Assembly (NCBI RefSeq): GCF_021532615.1
Contig: NZ_JAKGAQ010000001.1
Span: 496,001 to 560,000, forward strand
Direction: 5' to 3'
DNA length: 64,000 nt
Source of the DNA: Octadecabacter dasysiphoniae
Lineage (GTDB): Bacteria; Pseudomonadota; Alphaproteobacteria; Rhodobacterales; Rhodobacteraceae
Shown here piece after piece: positions 8,537 to 15,339 of this stretch; positions within the stretch are counted from its first letter, which is position 1, and each line of letters begins with the position of its first letter. The position numbers were made by a program, and so were the translations under genes. Under the pieces are notes generated by a model. That model saw only the letters and a list, made by a program, of their open reading frames with translations, searched no databases and was not told the DNA's origin.

Positions 8537-8866
8537 ATGCCCCTGACGAAAGACTTCAAAGACACAATCAAGGCACGCGCCGAGCGCGATCCTGAATTTC
8601 GCGCTGGTCTGTTCCGTGAAGCCATTGAGGCGATGCTCAGCGACGATTTGGAGACGGGTAAGGTGCTGCTCCGTGATTATGTGAACGCCACGGTGGGGTT
8701 CGAGGCCTTGGCGCAAGACATGGACAAAGACCCCAAGAGCCTGATGCGGATGCTCAGCGCCAAGGGAAACCCACGCGCTGACAATTTGCTGGCAATGGTA
8801 TCGCGGTTGAAGCAGCGTGAACGGATGTCGTTTTCAATCACCCCGAACGATAGACAGCATGTGTAG
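8537..8866 (+). CDS. HigA-like antitoxin, HTH protein
   Basis: A 109-residue protein directly downstream of the toxin. Residues 70-95 (ALAQDMDKDPKSLMRMLSAKGN and following) form a Cro/CI-like helix-turn-helix as in putative addiction-module antidote proteins. The N-terminal half is helical and probably wraps the toxin. It should neutralise the toxin and repress the operon through the dyad at 8178-8195. It is the last plus-strand gene before the convergent defence operon. Confidence 0.8.
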   Translation: MPLTKDFKDTIKARAERDPEFRAGLFREAIEAMLSDDLETGKVLLRDYVNATVGFEALAQDMDKDPKSLMRMLSAKGNPRADNLLAMVSRLKQRERMSFSITPNDRQHV

Positions 8867-8936
8867 CGTTTCGCTCAACCAGATTGCGCTTGGTCAAGAC
8901 CCTTTGCCCTATTTGAGAGCTGAAAGCTATTTTGAT

Positions 8937-8953
8937 CGGTGAAGCTTTCACCG
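8937..8953. terminator. Hairpin between convergent antitoxin and defence operon
   Basis: CGGTGAA-GCT-TTCACCG is a perfect 7-bp stem with a 3-base loop in the 134-base gap between the antitoxin (plus) and the DUF4276 gene (minus). There is no T tract, so it may be a weak bidirectional terminator only. Confidence 0.4.
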
Positions 8954-9000
8954 CGTGATACGGTTTTGGCTCGTTTCGAACTAAGTCTCGGGACACCTGA

Positions 9001-9687
9001 CTAATGTAGGTTTTCTATCTTGGTCAACCACTGGGAAAAAACTGGGCACTCTTCGCGCATTCGAGCTAGAGTCACGTCCAGTGCTGCAACGTTCCCGTGA
9101 AGGACCTTGTTATAGCCGGGCACGAGCGCCTTAATTCTCTTTGAAGGAGCCGTAATTGGACTGTCGTTGATGTGCTCAGGTGTTTCGAATGCGTCGCGGA
9201 TCCCTTGAAAGTCAGCTGCCATAGCACTTTCGCCCATCCCCTTGGCCATTAAAGTGGGGTCGCTGAATAAGAGGCCTTCGAACTCATACATCGCCACAAA
9301 TGGTATAAACCTCGCGGCCATGACCGCACCGTAGCGGTATTCAAAATCTTCAGAGAGCGCGGCTTGTATGTGCGCAGCTTTTCCAGCGACGTCCATTGCC
9401 TCGCAACCAGACCGTCCTGGCCAACCCGTCTGCTCATTCGCAGGCAGCGCATAGTAGTCAACAATTGTCGTTCCAAAAGCTTCCTGATCTTGGGCCAGAT
9501 GTCTAGAAATCTCAGTATGAACTGAATCCCAAGGGCAGGCACCACCGCGCCTTTTTCGAATTCGTGACCTTCCAACTAGACGAGCTGAAACCCCGGTAAA
9601 CCCTTTAGTGTAAAGGTGCGGCGCGAGGACAGAATTGACGAATTCTTCTTCGGTCTGGCCTTCTACATGAACTAGGATGCGCGTCAC
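9001..9687 (-). CDS. DUF4276 protein, TOPRIM-like nuclease candidate
   Basis: A 228-residue protein. The N-terminal VEGQTEEEFV (8-17) is the DUF4276 hallmark and corresponds to the acidic E-G motif of TOPRIM-like folds. Further conserved acidic motifs follow: TTIVDYYALP (about 73-82) and the MYEFEGLLFSDP segment (about 133-144). The start is GTG at 9687, three bases after the stop of the AAA ATPase gene, so the two are coupled. Recurrent AAA-ATPase/DUF4276 pairing resembles OLD-type and PARIS-type defence modules, in which an ATPase controls a TOPRIM effector. Nuclease activity and defence role are inference; the family call is firm. Confidence 0.83.
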   Translation of the reverse strand: MTRILVHVEGQTEEEFVNSVLAPHLYTKGFTGVSARLVGRSRIRKRRGGACPWDSVHTEISRHLAQDQEAFGTTIVDYYALPANEQTGWPGRSGCEAMDVAGKAAHIQAALSEDFEYRYGAVMAARFIPFVAMYEFEGLLFSDPTLMAKGMGESAMAADFQGIRDAFETPEHINDSPITAPSKRIKALVPGYNKVLHGNVAALDVTLARMREECPVFSQWLTKIENLH

Positions 9688-9690
9688 TTG

Positions 9691-10794
9691 TTATTGCCCG
9701 CCCGGTCTTCCGCCAATTTCATTTTTTTCCCAAAGTTCACCAAGGCTGTAGTCATCAAGCCATTCTCCAAGGTCTGATTTGTCCAGCCTTTCAAAAGAGG
9801 ATGCGCCTCCATCATGTTGCACCACGACGACTTCTTCGGGTTCAAACATGTCAAGCAGCATGGGCGACTGCGTCGAGATGATCACTTGGACGTCTTTTGA
9901 AGCCTGTCGTACCAAAGCTCCCAAAACGGTGATGGCTGAGGGATGCAGACCCAGTTCAGGTTCGTCCAATAGAATTACCGAAGGTTTGTATTGTTCCGGC
10001 TGTAATAGAAGAATTGTCAACGCAATGAATCGAAGTGTGCCGTCAGAAAAACTGGACACATCAAAGTAAGACTCCGTCCCACGGTGCATCCACTCCAATC
10101 GAATTCTATCTTCGTCTAGCGATCTTGGCTCAAGCACGAAATCATCGAAGAAAGGAGCAATGCGCCGGATAGTATTCCGGATCATTCGATATTCTTCCTC
10201 GTGCTTTGTTTTCAGCAGATAGAGGAAAGCGGGTAGGTTCGCACCGTCGGCACGGAAGTACCTGTTATCATCGACGTTCGCGGTCTTCTTCAAAGGTGAT
10301 GTGTCGCTGGTGTCATGGAAATGGTACACGCGCCAACTTTGCAAGGCACTTCGGACGTGCGCCCTAACGGAAGCAGAGCTTTTTGAGCTAATTGCAGCTT
10401 CGGCGCCAGCACTGCTCAAACCTTCGGCATAGGGATGTGGGTACGAATTTTTTTTCCAAAAATAGACCGTTTCTGAGGTTGGTACCAAACCATCCTCTAC
10501 TGTTGGGGATAAAGAGATTTCGTACTGATCCACATGATCGTTGAGGTAGACGTGAAGGGAAATCTCCGAGGTTTGCTTCGAACCAAAGTGCAGAATAGAA
10601 TCTGCCCCACCAGATTTTTTAACATAGTTCTCTAAGCGGCCTTCGGTGATTTCCCGGAGGAACTTGAAAACTCCAATAAAATTTGATTTGCCTGACCCAT
10701 TGCCCCCGATCAAGACATTGATATCCTTGATGTCGAGGTTCAGCTTTGCAATGCTCTTAAAGCCGCTGATGGATATTTTATCTATTCGGGCCAA
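9691..10794 (-). CDS. AAA-family (AAA_21/SMC-like) ATPase of the defence operon
   Basis: A 367-residue ABC/SMC-like ATPase. Walker A is GGNGSGKS (30-37) after an ISGFKSIAKLNLDI opening. Walker B is VILLDEPELGLHP near residue 280, and the switch segment VQVIISTQSPMLLDMF is near 310; the middle is a helical insertion. This architecture (COG4637/AAA_21) is the ATPase partner in many two-gene defence modules. The start is a TTG at 10794, with an AGAGG site about 10 bases before it, 48 bases after the DUF262-HNH gene. It probably forms an oligomer that holds the DUF4276 protein inactive until triggered, by analogy with AriA/AriB; that part is inference. Confidence 0.85.
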   Translation of the reverse strand: MARIDKISISGFKSIAKLNLDIKDINVLIGGNGSGKSNFIGVFKFLREITEGRLENYVKKSGGADSILHFGSKQTSEISLHVYLNDHVDQYEISLSPTVEDGLVPTSETVYFWKKNSYPHPYAEGLSSAGAEAAISSKSSASVRAHVRSALQSWRVYHFHDTSDTSPLKKTANVDDNRYFRADGANLPAFLYLLKTKHEEEYRMIRNTIRRIAPFFDDFVLEPRSLDEDRIRLEWMHRGTESYFDVSSFSDGTLRFIALTILLLQPEQYKPSVILLDEPELGLHPSAITVLGALVRQASKDVQVIISTQSPMLLDMFEPEEVVVVQHDGGASSFERLDKSDLGEWLDDYSLGELWEKNEIGGRPGGQ

Positions 10795-10842
10795 TGTGTT
10801 ATGCCTCTTCGAGCCTGTTTTCCGCCTTGGTCATATCCGCTA

Positions 10843-11946
10843 TCATACCCCGGACTTCCTGCGATTGTCTTCTTTGCAAAGCATTTGGCAGTTGGCTGCG
10901 TTTGTTTTGCCCCCTGCGTGCCAAGGATCGATGTGGTCGGCTTCCATCCCTTCAATCGGAAAGGTCTGTTTGCAGACGGGGCATTCGCCGTTTTGCCGTT
11001 CAAACGCCTCGGTTCTATCTTTTTCGGTGAACTTACGGATGCTTAGGTGGCGTTCCTTGCCGTCGAAGATGTAGCTGTAAATGCCTGATTTGGCTGATAC
11101 ATCATCATCAATAAGCAGACGCTTGACCTCATCTTCTGCCTTTGCAGCATCGATAACTGCGGGGCCATATTCGTTGTAAAGCGGCCCCCACGGAACACCC
11201 TTCATCTGTTTGCGATACTTGGGAAAACAGGCCTGCGCCCATTCGATGACAGCTTGGAAATAGTCCCAAAGTTCTTTGGCTGACTGCTGCTTTTGATGGT
11301 CCGACATGTATTGCTCTATGTCGCCACCCGGTGCGTGCCACATAATTGCCGTTTCAAGGTAATCTTGTCGGATCGCGGAGCCTGTCAGATAGTTTGAGCC
11401 GATAGCCTGTGCGGGGCAGTTTGGGCGGCTGAACCACTTTTTGGCGTCTGTGACCCATTCACCATGGTAGACCGCGTTGCGCAGCTCTTGGTTGGTAAGT
11501 TGCTCGCCCGCGATGTTGATGGTTTTGAACCATTCAAGTTTTTCTGTGTCGGTGCCGCTGCATTGGTAGACTGTCAGCGGGTAGTCGAGCAGCTTTTCCT
11601 GTTCATCATCCTGCAGATTGTGAAATGCGCGCTTTTCTTTGATTGTGCCGAACTGAACCGAAAAATCGCCTTGGACATACTGGCACAGCGAGATTGTGCG
11701 CTGTTGGCCATCGATGATCTCGAACTCACCATTTTCGCGCACAGACCAATACATGACATTCAAGGGGAAGCCCTTGGAAGCAGTGTCGATCACAGCATCG
11801 CGCTGAGCGTCTTTATAAACGAATTCACGTTGGAAAGGTGGCCGGATATCCAGCTTGCCGCCGTAGCCCGTGACGCCGCCTTCGGTATTGTCTGTATAGC
11901 TTCCGCTTAGCTCTCGGACAGTGATTTCTTTCAGGATAATCTTCAT
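10843..11946 (-). CDS. DUF262 protein with C-terminal HNH nuclease domain
   Basis: A 367-residue two-domain protein. The DUF262 part (about 5-200) carries the RPPFQREFVY segment (35-44) and the catalytic-type motif IDGQQRTISL (78-87), shared with GmrS, BrxU and SspE, which use nucleotides to control DNA cleavage. The last 53 residues form an HNH/zinc-finger nuclease: CPVC (322-325), the EADHIDPWHAGGKT core with His338, NCQMLC (352-357) and DNRRK. It overlaps the methylase gene by 4 bases (ATGA), so the two are co-translated. Most likely the restriction component paired with the EcoRI-type methylase, though it has no relation to the EcoRI nuclease. Whether it cuts unmodified or modified DNA cannot be read here. 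Confidence 0.87.
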   Translation of the reverse strand: MKIILKEITVRELSGSYTDNTEGGVTGYGGKLDIRPPFQREFVYKDAQRDAVIDTASKGFPLNVMYWSVRENGEFEIIDGQQRTISLCQYVQGDFSVQFGTIKEKRAFHNLQDDEQEKLLDYPLTVYQCSGTDTEKLEWFKTINIAGEQLTNQELRNAVYHGEWVTDAKKWFSRPNCPAQAIGSNYLTGSAIRQDYLETAIMWHAPGGDIEQYMSDHQKQQSAKELWDYFQAVIEWAQACFPKYRKQMKGVPWGPLYNEYGPAVIDAAKAEDEVKRLLIDDDVSAKSGIYSYIFDGKERHLSIRKFTEKDRTEAFERQNGECPVCKQTFPIEGMEADHIDPWHAGGKTNAANCQMLCKEDNRRKSGV

Positions 11947-12935
11947 AGTGCTTTGTTCTTTATTACTATTCTGGCGTAAATTTCTTTTCCGTTTATGCGA
12001 AAGCGGCTAACTCTCCCCGTTTGTTCTTCGACTAGCACCCGATCAATGCCAAGTATCGAAAACTGATCAGGGTTGTATTTATTCATGAAGGTGATCGGCA
12101 CACCCATCAGGCCTTCATAGTCTGTGGGGATCTCATTTGTCTTTGAGACTTCGATGGCGTCAAAATTATCGTATTTTGGATAGGAGGCGGGGTCATACGT
12201 CTTGTAAAGCGGCAGGACTTCGTGCCGTTTTGAGTTGTCTAGGTTGGTAAACCAGCAGGTGTTGTTGGAAGAAACGACCCGATTGCCATGCTCGTCCATG
12301 CGTGCTTCCGTCCCGTGCAATGGATAATGGTCTGGGACAATGAAGCCAGAAAAATTTCGATTGCTGTTAATTCCGATCCAGAGCTTGTCATCTTTCAGCA
12401 GGCTGAAAATGTCCTTGTAAGCAATCGCGTTCCACGTCCCAACCACAAGAAACTTCTTGTCGTGCTCTACCAGTTGCGCAACATATTCGCGGAAAAGCGA
12501 GAACGGGGGGTTTGTCACAACGATATCGGCTTCCTTGAGCAGCTCGACACATTCCACGCTGCGAAAATCGCCGTCACCATTGAGCGTCTTGATACCAATT
12601 TCTTCTAAGTCAGGGACCTTATTTTGATTCTTGTCGCCTTCATACTCAAGGTAAATCGCCGCCTCATTATCATGGCGACTGAACAACTCCATATCCTGAC
12701 TTTTGTAGCAGGTCGTGATCAACTTCTTTAGGCCGAGCTTTTCAAAGTTATAGGAAAAGTAGTGAAAGAAGTTGCTGATGCGCGGATCATCGCAGTTGCA
12801 TAACACAACTTTACCTTCAAAGTGATGGCGATAGTGCTTCAGCTCTTTTTCAACATCAGCAAGGCGTGTGTAAAATTCGTCACTTTTAGCTTTGCGCGCT
12901 TGCTGCAGCGTCTTGTTGGTGGCCACCCTTGCCAT
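11943..12935 (-). CDS. EcoRI-type adenine-specific DNA methyltransferase
   Basis: A 330-residue protein close in length to M.EcoRI (326). The N-terminal basic KTLQQARKAKSDEFYTRLADVEKEL region, CNCDDPRISNFFHYF (46-60; the family's S-adenosylmethionine motif) and the amino-methylase motif TNPPFSLF (141-148) are diagnostic of the EcoRI_methylase family. It would place N6-methyl groups on adenine in a short target; the target cannot be predicted. It is the first gene of the four-gene minus-strand operon, so protection would be made before the nuclease. The coding DNA is more AT-rich than the chromosome. No EcoRI-like restriction gene is present; a DUF262-HNH gene takes its place. Confidence 0.9.
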   Translation of the reverse strand: MARVATNKTLQQARKAKSDEFYTRLADVEKELKHYRHHFEGKVVLCNCDDPRISNFFHYFSYNFEKLGLKKLITTCYKSQDMELFSRHDNEAAIYLEYEGDKNQNKVPDLEEIGIKTLNGDGDFRSVECVELLKEADIVVTNPPFSLFREYVAQLVEHDKKFLVVGTWNAIAYKDIFSLLKDDKLWIGINSNRNFSGFIVPDHYPLHGTEARMDEHGNRVVSSNNTCWFTNLDNSKRHEVLPLYKTYDPASYPKYDNFDAIEVSKTNEIPTDYEGLMGVPITFMNKYNPDQFSILGIDRVLVEEQTGRVSRFRINGKEIYARIVIKNKAL

Positions 12936-12986
12936 ATTGTCTGCTCCGTCTTTTTGTTGTTGCTTTCTTGGTTAGCGACCGACGTC

Positions 12987-13271
12987 TTACCGATCAAAAA
13001 TCGAAAGTTCTTTGCGCCGGTGCTTCATCAATATGCGCAGAAGTCTTTGTGCGATGACTATGCCCACGGGGCCGAGCACCACCATGGCGAAGTAGAGGGA
13101 ACGCGCAATGTCCCAAGTTGCCTGACCTGACGTGGCAATCAGTGCAATCACGCCACCAAAAAACAAGAACGCGCCCGAAATGCCAACTTGCCGCGCAAAG
13201 GTAAGAACCTCTTGGTCGCAAGGATCCAAATCAGATTTTGCGACTTTGGGCTGGTGATATGTGTCAGTCAT
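12987..13271 (-). CDS. Small two-segment membrane protein of unknown function
   Basis: A 94-residue protein starting MTDTYHQPKVAK, chosen because AAAGGA lies about 10 bases upstream; a longer reading frame runs into the repressor gene. Two hydrophobic segments are clear (GAFLFFGGVIALIATSG and SLYFAMVVLGPVGIVIA), followed by a basic tail (HRRKELSIFDR). It lies between the repressor and the methylase, on the same strand as both, so it could be co-transcribed with the defence operon 51 bases downstream. I do not recognise the family. A membrane-acting accessory effector or an island entry-exclusion factor are possibilities only. Confidence 0.6.
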   Translation of the reverse strand: MTDTYHQPKVAKSDLDPCDQEVLTFARQVGISGAFLFFGGVIALIATSGQATWDIARSLYFAMVVLGPVGIVIAQRLLRILMKHRRKELSIFDR

Positions 13272-13285
13272 GTCGGCGTTCCTTT

Positions 13286-13690
13286 CTAGAGTGTGTCGAA
13301 ATATTTGCAGGTAACCTGCGCTGGCGTCTCGCCAGTTTGAGCGGACTGGGCGGCGACAAAGCCAATTATCTTGCCAAGCTTGGCTATTGGCAAACCTGCC
13401 TCTCGTCCCTCGTTTTCGGTAAGGACAGCAATCGCGCAGGCTTCCGCCAGTTCTGGATCGTTGCTTTTGTGAGCCTTGCCGACTCCCGTCAGTAACCACT
13501 CTAAGTTAATGGCGAACGCTTCACTAATCTTGACTGCGGCTAATGCGGGAATCTCACGTTTTTCTTGTTCGTAGTATTTGTAGGTGCGGTCTGACACGTC
13601 GATTGCGGCGGCCATGACGGGCTGCGTCAGGTCATTGTCCTTGCGAATTTCTCTCAGTCGCAGGCCGATTCCAGACAAGTCAGTTGACAA
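13286..13690 (-). CDS. XRE/CI-like repressor of the island
   Basis: A 134-residue protein with an N-terminal XRE helix-turn-helix: IGLRLREIRKDNDLTQPVMA, IDVSDRTYKYYEQEKREIPA, then INLEWLLTGVGK, the usual end of a CI-type DNA-binding domain. A TTG start at 13690 is chosen (AAAGG 6 bases upstream); no ATG is available without reading through the operator region. It is divergent from the excisionase-like gene at 13801. The 110 bases between them hold a dyad and direct repeats that look like its operators. It likely keeps excision and integrase genes off in the integrated state. It carries no visible protease domain for self-cleavage. Confidence 0.75.
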   Translation of the reverse strand: MSTDLSGIGLRLREIRKDNDLTQPVMAAAIDVSDRTYKYYEQEKREIPALAAVKISEAFAINLEWLLTGVGKAHKSNDPELAEACAIAVLTENEGREAGLPIAKLGKIIGFVAAQSAQTGETPAQVTCKYFDTL

Positions 13691-13692
13691 GA

Positions 13693-13735
13693 TGCACCTT
13701 TGGTTATTAAAAGTGACTAATAGTGCACTTTGGTT
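13693..13735. promoter_or_regulatory. Operator region between repressor and excisionase genes
   Basis: Contains an inverted repeat with arms AAAGTG (13710-13715) and CACTTT (13726-13731), including the perfect palindrome AGTGCACT (13722-13729). A direct repeat, TGCACCTTTGGTT (13693-13705) and TGCACTTTGGTT (13724-13735), is spaced 31 bases apart, three helical turns. This suggests two cooperative repressor sites covering both divergent promoters. Confidence 0.6.
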
Positions 13736-13800
13736 GTGTTCAGGGCGATTTTGTTCACTCTTGCATTGTTCAGAAGTAGAATCCAACGGAAAGGTGAGCC

Positions 13801-14034
13801 GTGACCAAACCACTCGAAACACCGAAAGAACTGGCCGATCGGGTAGGCCTGCCCGTGACCAACATCCGATATCTGATCCGCGAGGATATGCTGGATCATA
13901 TTTTTACCGCACCTGGACAGCGCAACCCGAAGATTCCCAGCGGCGCTTGGGAGAAGTATGTCTCTCAATTCACGGTCAAAGCGCAAAAGCCGGCGCGATG
14001 CAGAGCAGGCCAAGAAATGGGGGCAGACAAATGA
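13801..14034 (+). CDS. Small excisionase/Cox-like DNA-binding protein
   Basis: A 77-residue protein with a GTG start and an AAAGGTGA site upstream. The sequence TPKELADRVGLPVTNIRYLIREDMLDHIF (about 7-35) is a winged-helix/MerR-like helix-turn-helix of the type found in excisionases and phage Cox proteins. It is the first gene rightward of the operator, overlaps the next gene by 4 bases, and the integrase follows. Probably a recombination directionality factor or the anti-repressor of the switch. The family is judged from fold and position only. Confidence 0.6.
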   Translation: MTKPLETPKELADRVGLPVTNIRYLIREDMLDHIFTAPGQRNPKIPSGAWEKYVSQFTVKAQKPARCRAGQEMGADK

Positions 14035-14240
14035 CGCGGCACACACCCATCATGGCCAGTGAGACCACTGCCGCGCGGTTGCTCGATCTGCGGACAAACG
14101 AGTTCAAGGCTTTGGTCGATGAAGGTCACCTACCGCCGGGGCATGAAATTGCGCCCGGCGTTGTTCGTTGGGATACTGAGGTCCTCAAACGAATTTCAGC
14201 GGGGGATGTGGCAGAGCTATGGGATCAAATTCAGTGGTAG
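14031..14240 (+). CDS. AlpA/excisionase-like small protein
   Basis: A 69-residue protein from an ATG overlapping the previous stop (ATGA). MASETTAARLLDLRTNEFKALVDEG matches the first helices of helix-turn-helix_17/AlpA-type DNA-binding proteins (a target site, then LPPGHEIAPGVVRWDTEVLKR as the wing and recognition end). It overlaps the integrase start by 22 bases, so the three genes are coupled. Likely an excisionase. Which of the two small proteins is the true directionality factor cannot be decided from sequence. Confidence 0.62.
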   Translation: MTRHTPIMASETTAARLLDLRTNEFKALVDEGHLPPGHEIAPGVVRWDTEVLKRISAGDVAELWDQIQW

Positions 14241-15253
14241 GCCGACGCAAGAAATACCTTTGGCGGCATCCGTCCGGCCGTTGGTATGTGCGCAAGAGCG
14301 TCAACGGGAAGATGATTTATCTGGGACGTATCACTGCTGAAGAGGGTACGGCTGAATTCGACCGCCAATATTGGGAAATTTTAAGTGGCAAAAAGGCTAA
14401 TGTAAAAACGTCGTGGACTGCGCTCATCGGCGCAATGCGAGAAACAGACAAGTGGGCCGGGTTTTCCCCCCGCTACCGAGGTGACCTTGAAAATGCCTTC
14501 GAATATCTGACCGAAAAAATCGGCAATATGGATGTGTCTCGGCTAACCCAAGCCGATATCTACGAGGCGATGGACCAAAATCGCCATCGGGTCAGGTTTG
14601 CCAATTACCTTCCCACAGCGATCAGCATGTTGTGCAAGTTGGCGATCCGAAAGCGTTGGCGTGACGACAATCCTGCAACCGAAATAGAACAGCTCAAAGT
14701 TCCAGAAGGTCGCAAGAAGCCACACTTGCCATGGACCGATTGGGCTGTTGAGAAGATGCGGGAAGAGGGCGCGCCATTGCCTCGTCTGATTTTTGAGATT
14801 GGTGTCGGAAGTGTGCAGCGTCCCGGCGACTGGGTGGATTTTCAATGGGGCGACTATGACGGCGATACCCTTAAACTGCGCCAGAATAAGACAGATACCG
14901 TCCTGTCACTGCCCTGCACGATTGCACTCAAGGCGGCACTGGACGGTGCGAAGGCCGATCTGGGGTTCGCGCCCCACCCATCGCGCCACATCCTGACGCG
15001 CGCTAACGGTTCCAAAATGGACTATCACGCGATGGCCCGTGTCATGGTGCGCGAGCGTAAGCGGTTAGGCCTGATGGCCCATGACCAACACGCCTTGCGG
15101 TATCGCGGCGTGATGGAATTGGCGTGGGCGGGATGCACTGACGATGAAATCGCCAGCTACAGCGGCCACACATCCAAAGAGATGATCATCAAATATGCGG
15201 GTGAGGCGCGGCAAATCATGCGGGCGCGACAGGCGGTAGCAAAGCGCAAATGA
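14219..15253 (+). CDS. int: Tyrosine recombinase (integrase) of the island
   Basis: A 344-residue phage-type integrase. It has an N-terminal AP2-like arm-binding segment (RRKKYLWRHPSGRWYVRK...), a core-binding helical domain (about 65-165) and a catalytic domain with R201 (QRPGDW), a Lys near 224, H291-x-x-R294 (HALRYRG), H317 (SGHTS) and the nucleophile Y326 (IIKYAGEA). All catalytic positions are present, so it should be active. It ends 87 bases from the tRNA-Cys gene it targets. Start ATG 14219 overlaps the previous gene; GTG 14234 is an alternative. It mediates integration into, and with an excisionase excision from, the 20-bp core. Confidence 0.92.
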   Translation: MGSNSVVGRRKKYLWRHPSGRWYVRKSVNGKMIYLGRITAEEGTAEFDRQYWEILSGKKANVKTSWTALIGAMRETDKWAGFSPRYRGDLENAFEYLTEKIGNMDVSRLTQADIYEAMDQNRHRVRFANYLPTAISMLCKLAIRKRWRDDNPATEIEQLKVPEGRKKPHLPWTDWAVEKMREEGAPLPRLIFEIGVGSVQRPGDWVDFQWGDYDGDTLKLRQNKTDTVLSLPCTIALKAALDGAKADLGFAPHPSRHILTRANGSKMDYHAMARVMVRERKRLGLMAHDQHALRYRGVMELAWAGCTDDEIASYSGHTSKEMIIKYAGEARQIMRARQAVAKRK

Positions 15254-15284
15254 CCCCGAACAGAACAGGCACAGAACGTGAAAC

Positions 15285-15304
15285 TGATACCAGAGGTGAT
15301 ACCC
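15285..15304. repeat. Right-end arm-type motifs TGATACC
   Basis: TGATACC at 15285-15291 and TGATACCC at 15297-15304 stand 12 bases apart between the integrase stop and tRNA-Cys. The same TGATACCC is found at the other end of the island (5229-5236), with its complement at 5196. They are candidate integrase arm-binding sites. Confidence 0.5.
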
Positions 15305-15339
15305 AATGAGCAGGAAAATTCGTAACCCATTGTTTTTAT

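Noticed and set aside
11464..11910. Plus-strand frame opposite the DUF262-HNH gene
   Set aside because: No family signal; the minus-strand gene has two clear domains.
12822..13130. Plus-strand frame of 102 codons with hydrophobic start
   Set aside because: Antisense to the methylase and membrane protein genes; hydrophobicity is a by-product of the reverse frame.
13584..14240. 218-codon frame ending with the AlpA-like gene
   Set aside because: The first part crosses the repressor, the operator and the 13801 gene; only the part from 14031 has coding character and a coupled start.
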